A stretch of DNA of 64,000 nucleotides, taken from the NCBI GenBank assembly GCA_022766245.1, contig JALEPL010000012.1, positions 1-64,000 of the forward strand, read 5' to 3'. The DNA is from Lachnospiraceae bacterium. Lineage in GTDB: Bacteria; Bacillota; Clostridia; Lachnospirales; Lachnospiraceae. Made by a program: the position numbers and the translations under genes. Shown piece after piece: positions 8,889 through 17,653 of this stretch (its first letter is position 1; the number at the start of each line of letters is the position of its first letter). The notes beneath the pieces were generated by a model. The model ran no database searches, was not told the origin of the DNA, and worked only from the letters and a program-made list of their open reading frames with translations.

Positions 8889-9407
8889 ATGACAATTCAG
8901 GAACTGGAACAATGTATTGCTTTGTATGGAAAAGATATTTATTCCTTTTGTGCCCATCTGACTAACAACAGGGAAAGCGCAGAGGATCTGTATCAGGATA
9001 CATTTTTGGAAGCAATGAAAAAAATCACAGATATCAGATACAGGGATAATCCGAAGAGTTATCTTTTGTCCATAGCCCTCAGACTCTGGAAAAACCGACT
9101 TCGGAAAGCTGCCTGGAGGAATCGTATCGCACCACAGGTGGAGGAGGATTCCATAACAGAAATACCGGCAGTCAATGAGGAAGATTTTCTGAGCAAAATG
9201 GTGTGGGATGAAGAAAAGAAAAATTTGTGGATAGCCATTCATCATCTCTCGGATAACCTGCGGATTCCCCTGCTCCTGTTTTACATGGAGGAACTGTCGA
9301 TATCAGAGATATCCAAGCTTTTATCTATCCCTCAGGGAACCGTAAAAAGCAGATTATACAATGCCAGAAAACAATTGGAAAAAGAATTGGAGGATTATTT
9401 TATATGA
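8889..9407 (+). CDS. ECF-type RNA polymerase sigma factor
   Basis: A 172-residue sigma-70 family member with only the ECF parts. Region 2 is at the N-terminus (YSFCAHLTNNRESAEDLYQD, then FLEAMKKITDIRYRDNPKSY). Region 4 is at the C-terminus with a helix-turn-helix (SISEISKLLSIPQGTVKSR, about residues 135-155). It would direct polymerase to a small regulon when freed from its anti-sigma factor. Its stop overlaps the start of the next gene (ATGA), the typical arrangement for sigma/anti-sigma translational coupling. The leader of about 90 bases has no promoter I would commit to. The inducing signal is unknown. Confidence 0.9.
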   Translation: MTIQELEQCIALYGKDIYSFCAHLTNNRESAEDLYQDTFLEAMKKITDIRYRDNPKSYLLSIALRLWKNRLRKAAWRNRIAPQVEEDSITEIPAVNEEDFLSKMVWDEEKKNLWIAIHHLSDNLRIPLLLFYMEELSISEISKLLSIPQGTVKSRLYNARKQLEKELEDYFI

Positions 9408-10579
9408 GCAGAATAGAGGACTTGTTACAAACAGAACTGACTCCTGACCTTGTTCCGGATAATGACCTGAATGCATCTATTTTAAAACAGGCAAAGGAGA
9501 TTCAAAACATGAAACGGAAACCAATAAAATCAAGTGTGGCAGCGGCAGTAGCCGTAGGAGTTTTTGCCGTAGGTTCGGTGTCGGTGGCAGCAGCCTATCA
9601 TTTCCTTTCTCCGGCACAGGTGGCAGACGAACTGACAGGGAGTAAAACATTGGCGGCAGCCTTTGAAAGCAGCGATGCAGTGGTGGTAAATGAGACCCAG
9701 ACCACGGCAGGTTATGATGTGACCCTGCTTGGAATCGTCACGGGAAAGGATCTGATTCCGACCATTGCAGACAGTGAGGATTCGAAAGGGATTAGTCTCA
9801 ATAAGACCTATGCAGTGGTGGCTATCGAAAACTCCGATGGAAGTCCCATGCCGGATACCAAGGATGCGGCATATCAAACCTTCTGTGTATCAGCATTAAT
9901 TCACGAAAAGAGTGTTATGGAAGTAAACAACGGCACACTTCATGCCGGGGTATCGAGCTTTGTGCAGGATGGTGTGCAGTATGAACTGTTAGAATGCAGC
10001 GACCTGGAGATCTTTTCCGGGATGGGAGTTTCGCTGGGCGTATTATCAACATTTGGTGAAGAAACATCTGCCTTTACTTATTCTGATGCTACTGGCCTAT
10101 ATAGCATTAACCCGGATTTTGACGGAATGAATGCGTTGTTTGATCTTCCCTTAGATACTGCAAAGGCAGATGAAGAGGCAGCCAATGCATATTTTGAGAA
10201 TCTGAAGGAAAACGGATGTGATTCCGCTGCGGATGAAGAAGCAGATTGGACGGATAATCCAAAAGTGGAAGAGTGGACGGCTTGTATGTCTGATGCAGGG
10301 AATTCCACATTAGATTCCTGGAATTATGTGAGAGAACATGCAGTGCTGGATGAGACTTATACCCAGGTTGCCATGCCGGATGAAGAGGGATATGTGAGAT
10401 TTGCAACGGAAGATGGGGACATGAACATGTATTATGTTGGCGATTGGTCTTATGATGTGGGCGTGGAATGGATGAGTGGATGTCAGTCGGACGGCACCAT
10501 GGAGGGATCCAGTGCGGAGACCTTTACCTTAAATGAGGATGGAAGCTTTACGCTTTTAATCTATAGACCTGCACAGTAA
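9404..10579 (+). CDS. Probable membrane-anchored anti-sigma factor
   Basis: This 391-residue protein overlaps the ECF sigma gene by 4 bases. The first ~40 residues are cytoplasmic and would bind the sigma factor. One membrane segment (SSVAAAVAVGVFAVGSVSV, about residues 44-66) is followed by a large acidic extracytoplasmic domain to the end. The order and overlap are those of ECF anti-sigma factors, but I see no zinc-binding HxxxCxxC motif, so it is not a ZAS-type anti-sigma. The external domain (TYAVVAIENSDGSPM, later repeated W/D-rich segments) is not one I can name. A terminator follows. Confidence 0.7.
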   Translation: MSRIEDLLQTELTPDLVPDNDLNASILKQAKEIQNMKRKPIKSSVAAAVAVGVFAVGSVSVAAAYHFLSPAQVADELTGSKTLAAAFESSDAVVVNETQTTAGYDVTLLGIVTGKDLIPTIADSEDSKGISLNKTYAVVAIENSDGSPMPDTKDAAYQTFCVSALIHEKSVMEVNNGTLHAGVSSFVQDGVQYELLECSDLEIFSGMGVSLGVLSTFGEETSAFTYSDATGLYSINPDFDGMNALFDLPLDTAKADEEAANAYFENLKENGCDSAADEEADWTDNPKVEEWTACMSDAGNSTLDSWNYVREHAVLDETYTQVAMPDEEGYVRFATEDGDMNMYYVGDWSYDVGVEWMSGCQSDGTMEGSSAETFTLNEDGSFTLLIYRPAQ

Positions 10580-10634
10580 TGAAAGATAGTATCATTTTAG
10601 ACAGATAAGAACAGATATGAAATAAAGAGATTGG

Positions 10635-10668
10635 CCCGGAGAAGATTTTTGCTTCTCCGGGTTCTTTG
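10635..10668 (+). terminator. Rho-independent terminator
   Basis: Perfect 10-bp stem CCCGGAGAAG/CTTCTCCGGG (10635-10644, 10652-10661) with a 7-base loop and a T-rich tail, downstream of the anti-sigma gene. Confidence 0.85.
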
Positions 10669-10679
10669 ATTGTGGTAAA

Positions 10680-10996
10680 ATGCGAAATATATCCAATGTT
10701 TGGAGTGTGGTGGATAGTATTAGTTGCTTCCCTTTAGCATAATCCTCTTCAATGGAGCGGCAGGTTCGGGAGTGATCAGCAGGTTTTTCAACGGCCATGG
10801 GAAAAAGCTGTGGCTGTATCTGGGGAGGCTGAGCTTGTATGTTTACTTATTTCACTGCCAGATTGCTTTTCTGTGGCAGGCGTATGTACATATAGAAAAC
10901 ATCATCCTTTCTTATGTGCTGTATGTTTTCGTGGTGATGGGACTATCTGTTCCTGTTATGAATCTGCACCGGCTGATAAAAAAGCGTTGCCATTGA
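10680..10996 (+). pseudogene. C-terminal remnant of an acyltransferase-3 family membrane protein
   Basis: One frame reads FGVWWIVLVASL and ends at TAG. A second frame, from 10724, continues with FSIILFNGAAGSGVISRF and then LYLGRLSLYVYLFHCQIAFL to TGA at 10994-10996. Joined, they look like the last membrane helices of an acyltransferase family 3 (OatA-like) protein, in which the phrase SLYVYLFH is typical. The N-terminal ~250 residues, including the catalytic His region, are absent and a terminator stands directly upstream. I take it as a deletion remnant with a frameshift. Nothing else is visible in 10580-11060. Confidence 0.6.
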
Positions 10997-11066
10997 GCCC
11001 GAATGGAGCCGAAAGATGGAATTTTTGTCATTCACGCCGTTTCCGTGTCGATTCGAGATGTTTAAT

Positions 11067-11095
11067 TTGAATCTATCCACCTGATGTGGTACAAT
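11067..11095 (+). promoter_or_regulatory. Sigma-A type promoter for the EAL protein gene
   Basis: TTGAAT (11067-11072), a 17-base spacer and TACAAT (11090-11095), about 55 bases before the ATG at 11151. Confidence 0.65.
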
Positions 11096-11150
11096 GATTA
11101 TGGGTTGATAAGAAACGCACAGCACATTGCAATTGGTGGGGGATTCATAG

Positions 11151-12827
11151 ATGGGCGAAAAAGAGTGTGGGGAAAAGGATAATGCCAAGGTCGCAGCAAT
11201 CATAAATGCTATGGACCAAATTTTTGATAGATCTTTTGTGTGGGTGACAGATATCAGAGCACATCAATCCTGGTGCTCCTTATCCATGGTGGATTATTTC
11301 GGATTGTCCGGACAGAATCATCAGGATTTTGAGCATATGATAACGGAGTGGGTGCATCCTCAGGATCAGCTGGAGTATCAGGAGGGAATCGAAAAACGTC
11401 TGCGGGGAAACGGTTTGGATTCTGAAATGCTGATTCACATGCGGGGAAAAGACGAAAAATATTGTTTGTTTAGCATTCACACAAAGATAATCAGCGATGA
11501 GATGGGTCAACCGGAGGAGCTGGTGTTTGCCATAAAAAACGAGAGCATCATGCCGGAGATCGATGCGCTGACGGACCTTTATAGTTATCCAAAGTATGTG
11601 GAACATTTGGAAAAAATAATGATTGAGGAAGAACGGCTGGCAATCCTGCAGATTCAGGTGGAGGGCTTTAATACCTTTAATCTGATTTATGGCCTGGACT
11701 ATTCCAATGAACTGCTTCATGCCATTGCCTGGCGTTTCATCTATATGATGGATCAGGACAAGTCCGTTTACCATTTGGAGGGCGAACGTTTTATTTTTAT
11801 ATTGAAGAAAATGGGGCGTGAGGAACTCATCGCATTCGAACAGCAGGTGCGAAGCGTGCTGGAAGAGGGAATTCTGGTGGCAGGGAAAATGACGCCTCTG
11901 AAGATGGGAGCCGGTGCGATTCTTCTGGAAAAATATCAGGGGGATTCTTCCTCTGTGCGAGGTCAGGTTAGTTATGCCCTGACTCATTCCAGGCATCAGC
12001 ATCAGGGGCAACTGGTGATATTTAACGATGAAGTGCAGACTTCCCGGGGCGTGGATCTGGCGTTGATGAAGGTGATACATCAGTCTGTGTGCAATAATTG
12101 TGACGGCTTTTATGTGGAGTATCAGCCAATTGTAGATGCCCGGAATGGAAAGGTAGTGGGGGCGGAGGCGCTCTTGCGATGGAGCCGGGAGCCTTATGGA
12201 AAAGTTCCGCCAGGGATGTTTATAGAATGGATGGAGACGGATCCCAGCATGTATGATTTGGGGAACTTTGTTCTAAGGACAGCTCTGAGGGAGACCAAGC
12301 ATCTGCTTATACGGAAGCCAGACTTTTTTGTGAATGTGAATCTGTCCGTTCGGCAGTTGGAACGCCCGGAATTTCGCGGGGAATTACGAAATATCCTTGC
12401 AGAGGTTGATTTCCCGGCGAATCATCTGTGCTTAGAACTGACAGAGCGGTGCAAAGATTTCCCTCTGGATAAACTGCGCCAGGAGGTAGAGTATTTTCAA
12501 AGCTGCGGTATTCGTGTGGCCATGGATGATTATGGAACCGGAAGTGCGTCTTCCAATATTGTTATGAATATTCCCATGGATGAAATAAAAATTGACATGA
12601 GTTTTATCCGAAATATTATGGACAATCCAAAAAATCAGGAGATGGTCCGTTCGATTTTGTATTTTGCGGAGAAGTCCAATATGGCCACTTGCCTGGAGGG
12701 AGTAGAGAATGAAGAACTGCAGAATTATCTGCGTGATTACAATGCTACCTGGTTTCAGGGGTATTATTATGCCAAGCCGCTGTCATTGTCAGAACTGGAA
12801 CACATGGTAGGCGGCTCAGCAAATTAG
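11151..12827 (+). CDS. PAS - degenerate GGDEF - EAL cyclic-di-GMP phosphodiesterase
   Basis: Of 558 residues, 1-135 look like a PAS-type sensor (WCSLSMVDYFGLSG). About 140-300 are a GGDEF domain whose signature is degraded to LEGERF, so cyclase activity is unlikely. About 310-555 are an EAL domain with its expected catalytic motifs: AEALLRW, NVNLSVRQL, LELTERC, AMDDYGTG, IKIDMSFI, LEGVEN and WFQGYYYAKP. The Asp pair, Lys and Glu residues that bind metals and c-di-GMP are present, so it should hydrolyse c-di-GMP to pGpG in the cytoplasm. The dead GGDEF may sense GTP. It has its own promoter, is monocistronic, and is closed by a terminator shared with the convergent MATE gene. Confidence 0.85.
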   Translation: MGEKECGEKDNAKVAAIINAMDQIFDRSFVWVTDIRAHQSWCSLSMVDYFGLSGQNHQDFEHMITEWVHPQDQLEYQEGIEKRLRGNGLDSEMLIHMRGKDEKYCLFSIHTKIISDEMGQPEELVFAIKNESIMPEIDALTDLYSYPKYVEHLEKIMIEEERLAILQIQVEGFNTFNLIYGLDYSNELLHAIAWRFIYMMDQDKSVYHLEGERFIFILKKMGREELIAFEQQVRSVLEEGILVAGKMTPLKMGAGAILLEKYQGDSSSVRGQVSYALTHSRHQHQGQLVIFNDEVQTSRGVDLALMKVIHQSVCNNCDGFYVEYQPIVDARNGKVVGAEALLRWSREPYGKVPPGMFIEWMETDPSMYDLGNFVLRTALRETKHLLIRKPDFFVNVNLSVRQLERPEFRGELRNILAEVDFPANHLCLELTERCKDFPLDKLRQEVEYFQSCGIRVAMDDYGTGSASSNIVMNIPMDEIKIDMSFIRNIMDNPKNQEMVRSILYFAEKSNMATCLEGVENEELQNYLRDYNATWFQGYYYAKPLSLSELEHMVGGSAN

Positions 12828-12840
12828 AACTCGATTATGA

Positions 12841-12870
12841 GGCGCTGGCTAGAAAACCGGCGCCTTTTTT
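12841..12870. terminator. Terminator between convergent genes
   Basis: Stem GGCGCTGG/CCGGCGCC (one G-T pair) with an 8-base loop and T6 on the + strand. It overlaps the last codons of the opposing MATE gene. Confidence 0.75.
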
Positions 12871-14180
12871 GCGTCTTTGTGGTAGAAGTACAGAGAAATC
12901 AGAGTACCTACTGTCCAGCCGATGGGCCATGCGCACCAGATACCGGTGCTGGCAAATGGGATGGACAGCAGGTAGGCCAGAACTACCCGGAGAATCAGGT
13001 CGCTGAAGGTGGCAGTCATAAAATGCTTCATCATGCCGGATCCGCGCAGGATGCCGTCGGAAACCAGCTTCACAGATACCACAAAGTAGAATGGTGATAC
13101 GATATGTAGGAATTGCATTCCTGTATGCATTGCCTCGGTGGAGGGGGTATTCATAAAAATGTTTACTAATGGCTTGCTGGCAATCAGATAAAGTAATACC
13201 AGTGGGAGACTGATGGTCCACACCATTTGGATGCCTGCTTTTAGTCCCTGATGGATTCGATTTATTTTTCCGGCACCCAGATTCTGGGCGGTATAGTTTG
13301 AAATACCGTTTCCCAGAGTGGTAAAGGAAGTAATCACCAGATTGTTCAGTTTAATGGCTGCAGAGTATCCTGCCATGACACCGGTACCGCAGCTGTTGAT
13401 AATGCTTTGAATGATGATATTTCCAACGGAGATAAAGCTTTGCTGTAGAACACTGGGTACTGCAATTACGATAAATTCTTTTAGCAGCTTCATGGAAAAC
13501 AGAGGGCTCTTTTTTTGTGTCTTGATTCCGGTCAAACGCTTACAGACAACTACCAGGGCAAGAATACAGCTGGCTCCCTGACACAGAAAAGTAGCCCAGG
13601 CGATGCCTGTCACGCCCATGTGAAGGCATTTTACAAAAAGTATATCCACGGCGATATTGGATGTGGATGACACGGCAAGAAAATAAAAGGGAGTCTTGGA
13701 ATCTCCCAGTGCGGAAAATATTCCAGTGGCTATATTGTAAAAGAATACAAAGGGGAGTCCCATAATGTAAATCACCAGGTATAGTCTGGAGTCTGCAAAA
13801 ATACTTGCCGGTGTGTGAATCAGGTGCAGCAGTGGGACACAGAAAATCAGACCAAAAGCCATAAGCAGAATGCATACTGCGCCGCTGGCAATCATGGCGG
13901 TTTTTACTGCTGTTTTCAGTTGCACATACTGTTTGGCACCAAATAATTTGGATACCATCACGGAGCAGCCGATGTTACATCCGAAGGCAAAGGCGATGAA
14001 AATCAAGGTAATTTCATAGCTGTTTCCTACTGCCGCCAATGCATTTTCATTGATAAATTTGCCGGCCACAAAGCTGTCAGCGATGTTGTACAGCTGCTGA
14101 AAAATTACGCTTCCAAATAGTGGAAGACAGAATAACCATAGTACTTTTCGGGGAGAACCTGTTGTTAAATCCTTATTCAT
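12849..14180 (-). CDS. MATE-family multidrug/toxin efflux pump
   Basis: The start is taken as ATG 14180 (MNKDLTTGSPRKVLWLFCLP), preceded by AGAGG, giving 443 residues. Twelve hydrophobic segments in two halves and phrases such as FGSVIFQQLYNIADSFVAGK, LAAVG and NYTAQNLGAGK (about residue 300) place it in the DinF/NorM-like MATE transporters. These use Na+ or H+ gradients to export drugs or metabolites. It is related to, but clearly diverged from, the second MATE gene at 15534, so they are not a recent duplication. It is convergent with the EAL gene. The substrate is unknown. Confidence 0.9.
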   Translation of the reverse strand: MNKDLTTGSPRKVLWLFCLPLFGSVIFQQLYNIADSFVAGKFINENALAAVGNSYEITLIFIAFAFGCNIGCSVMVSKLFGAKQYVQLKTAVKTAMIASGAVCILLMAFGLIFCVPLLHLIHTPASIFADSRLYLVIYIMGLPFVFFYNIATGIFSALGDSKTPFYFLAVSSTSNIAVDILFVKCLHMGVTGIAWATFLCQGASCILALVVVCKRLTGIKTQKKSPLFSMKLLKEFIVIAVPSVLQQSFISVGNIIIQSIINSCGTGVMAGYSAAIKLNNLVITSFTTLGNGISNYTAQNLGAGKINRIHQGLKAGIQMVWTISLPLVLLYLIASKPLVNIFMNTPSTEAMHTGMQFLHIVSPFYFVVSVKLVSDGILRGSGMMKHFMTATFSDLILRVVLAYLLSIPFASTGIWCAWPIGWTVGTLISLYFYHKDAKKAPVF

Positions 14181-14399
14181 AAAATTACGCCTCTTTTTCC
14201 TTGCATGCGGTGTCACGCAGATGATACCTCATGCCGTTTTTCCGCCATGTAGTATATACCAGAATAAAAGATTTGTAAAATAATATATGGATAGTTTTGG
14301 TTTACATTCCCATGTATTTTTTTTATAATAAGAGTGGTTTTTTGCATGAAAAGGAAAAGATTTAAAATGACAAGCAGAAGATAGATAGGGCTTCAGGGG

Positions 14400-14591
14400 T
14401 GGGGCTGTGAACTGTCGGAACAGAAGGTGGCGGACACGGTGTCCCGTATTCAGAAAAATATTGCTAAAACTCTCTATCAATGTGCGGTGGGTGTGGCCAT
14501 ATATCATGCCGGGGATTCTTTCGGGGAAGTGTGCAGTCTGGCGGATCGAGAAATGTATGAAAATAAACGTTTTCTAAAAATGTGTGAGTGA
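14400..14591 (+). pseudogene. C-terminal fragment of a GGDEF domain
   Basis: The frame from about 14400 reads LSEQKVADTVSRIQKNIAK, CAVGVAIYHAGDSFGEVC and SLADREMYENKR, ending in TGA at 14589-14591. This matches the last ~60 residues of diguanylate cyclase domains (SxGIAxY ... LxxADxAMYxAKR). The GGDEF signature itself is missing and a stop lies just upstream. The remaining gap from 14217 to 14711 holds only AT-rich DNA and a promoter. Confidence 0.65.
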
Positions 14592-14637
14592 TAAATGAAA
14601 TTGAGACCATGGCTGCGGGGCATGGTTCTTTTGCTAC

Positions 14638-14664
14638 TTGAAAAAGCGGGAACGATAATATAAT
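14638..14664 (+). promoter_or_regulatory. Possible promoter for the phosphopantetheinyl transferase gene
   Basis: TTGAAA (14638-14643) and TATAAT (14659-14664) with a short 15-base spacer, about 50 bases ahead of the ATG. The short spacing lowers confidence. Confidence 0.4.
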
Positions 14665-14711
14665 ATCTAATAAAGTATAAAAAGGCAAAAGATGTACGGA
14701 AGAGATTAGTT

Positions 14712-15467
14712 ATGTTATATGTATATGGATTGGATGTTCGTGATTTTTCTGATAGGAAAACAGAGGAGCATAGTCTGGAGGAGTTCGGGAGAGAGGACAA
14801 GTACACCAAGACCTATGCGTCCCTTTTGTCCTGGCAGAGAATGGAACAACTGCAGCGATTGAAGCAGAGCAAGGATCAAATGCGGTGTATCGGTGCGGGA
14901 ATACTGGAGTGGTATGGTCTGAACTGTCTTTGTCAATCTCAAGTTCCGCCGGAGACCGCTGTGGGGGAAAACGGGAAACCGTATTTTCTGGAGTTCCCCG
15001 TATTGCAGTATAATCTGTCCCATGCGGGGGATTATGTGGTGGCGGCCTTTTCGGATGAGCCGGTGGGGATTGACATAGCGGAACGCAGGGTGTGTAAAGA
15101 TTCGCTGATTCGGCGGTGCCTGACAGAGACGGAGATGGATTGGCTGAAACATCAGGAGCAGCGGGATGAGGCCTTTTGTCGATTGTGGGCAGGAAAGGAG
15201 AGCTTTGTGAAGTGGACCGGACACGGACTTAGAAAAAATCTTCGTCAGGTGGAAATCACTTTGGACGGGGCTTTTTTTGTGCGGGATTTAAACCCGGGGG
15301 AAATGGCCTCAGACGGCGGGAAGCCTTTGGACAGGGCTTATCTGCGGGAGTGGAGAGAACCCCGTGGATACTCTGTATGTGTGTGCTGTGGGGATGCGAA
15401 ACAGTTGGAGAATGTCCGGGAGATACACTGGGTCACTGCCCGGGAGCTGGAATCCCTGGTGATTTGA
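14712..15467 (+). CDS. 4'-phosphopantetheinyl transferase, Sfp type
   Basis: This 251-residue enzyme is expected to move the 4'-phosphopantetheine arm of CoA onto a Ser of carrier proteins. The Sfp-type signatures are NGKPYF, LQYNLSHAGDYVVAAF (about residue 97), VGIDIAE (metal-binding Asp) and RLWAGKESFVKWTGHGL (about residue 156; Glu and Lys of the WxxKES motif). Its length suits the Sfp group rather than the shorter AcpS group. No polyketide or nonribosomal peptide genes are in the window, so its carrier substrate lies elsewhere. AGAGATTAG is a weak ribosome binding site. Confidence 0.85.
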   Translation: MLYVYGLDVRDFSDRKTEEHSLEEFGREDKYTKTYASLLSWQRMEQLQRLKQSKDQMRCIGAGILEWYGLNCLCQSQVPPETAVGENGKPYFLEFPVLQYNLSHAGDYVVAAFSDEPVGIDIAERRVCKDSLIRRCLTETEMDWLKHQEQRDEAFCRLWAGKESFVKWTGHGLRKNLRQVEITLDGAFFVRDLNPGEMASDGGKPLDRAYLREWREPRGYSVCVCCGDAKQLENVREIHWVTARELESLVI

Positions 15468-15533
15468 CATAGAACTATAACAATATGAAAATGCGGTTGA
15501 AATGAGAAACAAAATTCGGAGGAAATAGAAGAG

Positions 15534-16922
15534 ATGGAAGCAGTGGAAACAAAGGCTGCAAAACGCAACGGAACAAAGGATATGTCGGTGGGATCGCCCA
15601 TGAAACTTATTTTGGGATTTGCCCTGCCACTTCTGATGGGTATGCTGTTTCAGCAGATTTATAGTCTGGTGGATACCGTTATTGTGGGGCGTTGTCTGGG
15701 CATGTCCGCATTGGCGGCGGTGGGAGCCACCGGAAGTATTAATTTTTTGATTATTGGATTTTGTCTGGGTATGTGCAGTGGATTTGCGCTGCCGGTGGCG
15801 CAGCGGTTTGGTGCCAAGGATGAGGCGGGGCTTCGGAAGTTTGTGGGGAATTCTGCTGTTTTGGCAGCCATGATTGCAGTGATACTTACGGTGGTAACTG
15901 TTGTGCTTTGCAGGGATATTCTTCAATGGATGAAAACACCGGAGGATATCATTGACTTATCCTATGAGTATATTGTAGTGATTTTTGCGGGAATCCCGGC
16001 CACTATTCTGTATAATTTGCTGTCATCTTATCTGCGGTCCTTGGGAGATTCCGTGATGCCCGTGGTTTTTCTTGTGATGTCTGCGGTGTTAAATGTGGTG
16101 CTGGATTTGCTGTTTGTTATTACATTTGAAATGGGAATTTTTGGCGCTGCCTTTGCAACTGTACTGGCTCAGGCGGTATCTGGTGTCTTAAGTCTTATCT
16201 TTATAATAAAGAAACGTGAGATTTTACATCCTCAAAAGGAGGATTGGGTTCTGGATAGAGATTATGTGAAAACGTTGATTTATATGGGATTGCCCATGGG
16301 ATTTCAGTATTCCATCACTGCCATTGGAAGTGTGGTGTTGCAGACGGCAGTAAATTCCCTGGGTTCTGTGGCAGTTGCCTCCATGACTGCAGCGCAGAAG
16401 ATTTCCATGTTTGTGGTGTGTCCCTTTGATGCGCTAGGTTCCACCATGGCCACATATGGGGGGCAAAACGTAGGAGCTGGAAAGTTAGACCGATTGTCCA
16501 AGGGACTTTTGCAGGCGGGAATTTTAGGAATCGCATATTCTGTGATTATTTTGATTGTACTGTATTTTTGCGGGGATTACCTGGTTTATCTGTTCGTTTC
16601 TCCGGAGGAAACGCTGGTGGTTGCACAGGCTAGGCAATTCCTGCTGATTAACGCTGTATTCTACATTCCGTTGGTGTTTGTAAATGAGGTGCGTTTCCTG
16701 ATTCAGGGAATGGGATATTCGGGGTTTGCCGTGTTTGCCGGAGTGTTTGAAATGGTGGCAAGAGCTTTGGTGGGATTAATTTTTGTCCCGATATTTGGTT
16801 ATGTGGCAGCCTGCTTTGCCAGTCCTATGGCATGGATTTTCGCCGATGCATTTCTATTTCCGGCATACTTTATTGTGCTGCATCGCATGAAAAAGCAGAT
16901 GGAGGCAGGCAGATTAAAATGA
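15534..16922 (+). CDS. MATE-family multidrug efflux pump
   Basis: This 462-residue transporter begins MEAVETKAAKRNGTKDMSVG after GGAGGAAATAGAAGAG. Twelve hydrophobic segments follow, with MATE phrases PLLMGMLFQQIYSLVDTVIV (about residue 30), LAAVGATGSINFLI and YGGQNVGAGKLDRL. It should export cationic or amphipathic compounds using an ion gradient. It lies 66 bases after the phosphopantetheinyl transferase and 55 bases before a HAD phosphatase, all on the + strand, so the three may share a transcript. The substrate is not predictable. Confidence 0.9.
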   Translation: MEAVETKAAKRNGTKDMSVGSPMKLILGFALPLLMGMLFQQIYSLVDTVIVGRCLGMSALAAVGATGSINFLIIGFCLGMCSGFALPVAQRFGAKDEAGLRKFVGNSAVLAAMIAVILTVVTVVLCRDILQWMKTPEDIIDLSYEYIVVIFAGIPATILYNLLSSYLRSLGDSVMPVVFLVMSAVLNVVLDLLFVITFEMGIFGAAFATVLAQAVSGVLSLIFIIKKREILHPQKEDWVLDRDYVKTLIYMGLPMGFQYSITAIGSVVLQTAVNSLGSVAVASMTAAQKISMFVVCPFDALGSTMATYGGQNVGAGKLDRLSKGLLQAGILGIAYSVIILIVLYFCGDYLVYLFVSPEETLVVAQARQFLLINAVFYIPLVFVNEVRFLIQGMGYSGFAVFAGVFEMVARALVGLIFVPIFGYVAACFASPMAWIFADAFLFPAYFIVLHRMKKQMEAGRLK

Positions 16923-16977
16923 GATGGTGTCAAGTCAAATATGAAAACCTTGTGTCAAAAGATGGGAGAGACAGAAT

Positions 16978-17634
16978 ATGAGCAAGCGATATGAAACGAT
17001 AATTTTTGATCTGGATGGAACGCTATTGGATACGCTGGATGATCTGATGGATGCGGTGAATTACAGCCTGAATCAGTGTGGAATGCCGGTGCGCAGCCGG
17101 GAGGAAATACGTCGGTTTGTGGGAAATGGGATACGGGTTCTGATGGAGCGGGCAGTTCCGGACGGAAAAGAGAATCCGCAGTTTGAACGTGCATTTGCAC
17201 TTTTTAAGGAATATTATGGTGTCCATTGCAATGATAAAACCAGCCTTTATCCGGGCGTGGGAGAGATGCTGAAGGAGTTGAAACACCAGGGAATGCACCT
17301 TGCCATTGTATCCAATAAGGCAGATTTTGCAGTGAAAGAGTTACAGCAGATATACTTTGGTGGTGTGATTGATGTTGCTCTGGGAGAGCGGGAAGGGGTG
17401 TCTAGAAAGCCGGCTCCTGATATGGTGGAATGTGTGCGGAAGGAATTGGCTGTGCCAAAGGAATCCTGTGTATACGTGGGGGATTCCGATGTAGATGTTC
17501 AAACGGCGAAAAACGCAGGCATCCCCTGCATTAGCGTCACCTGGGGATTCCGTGACCGGGAATTCTTAATGACCCATGGTGCCACTGTATTTGCAGAAGA
17601 TGCGAGAGAATTATTAGAAACGATACTTTCCTGA
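16978..17634 (+). CDS. HAD-family phosphatase, phosphoglycolate phosphatase-like
   Basis: A 218-residue HAD hydrolase with motif I FDLDGTLLDTLDDL (nucleophile and acid Asp), a helical cap (residues about 15-85), motif II IVSNK, a conserved Lys in SRKPAPDM and motif IV VYVGDSDVDVQTAKNAG. This cap type is typical of Gph, PpaX and related beta-phosphoglucomutase-like enzymes. Small phosphorylated metabolites such as 2-phosphoglycolate are the likely substrates, but the exact one cannot be read from sequence. GGGAGAGACAGAAT precedes the ATG. It is convergent with the methyltransferase gene 20 bases away. Confidence 0.85.
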   Translation: MSKRYETIIFDLDGTLLDTLDDLMDAVNYSLNQCGMPVRSREEIRRFVGNGIRVLMERAVPDGKENPQFERAFALFKEYYGVHCNDKTSLYPGVGEMLKELKHQGMHLAIVSNKADFAVKELQQIYFGGVIDVALGEREGVSRKPAPDMVECVRKELAVPKESCVYVGDSDVDVQTAKNAGIPCISVTWGFRDREFLMTHGATVFAEDARELLETILS

Positions 17635-17653
17635 TATAAAGTGAAATAAAAAA

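Noticed and set aside
17635..17653. Short GATATAA/TTATATC repeat between convergent HAD and methyltransferase genes
   Set aside because: Weak 7-bp AT stem with a long loop; too poor to call a terminator.
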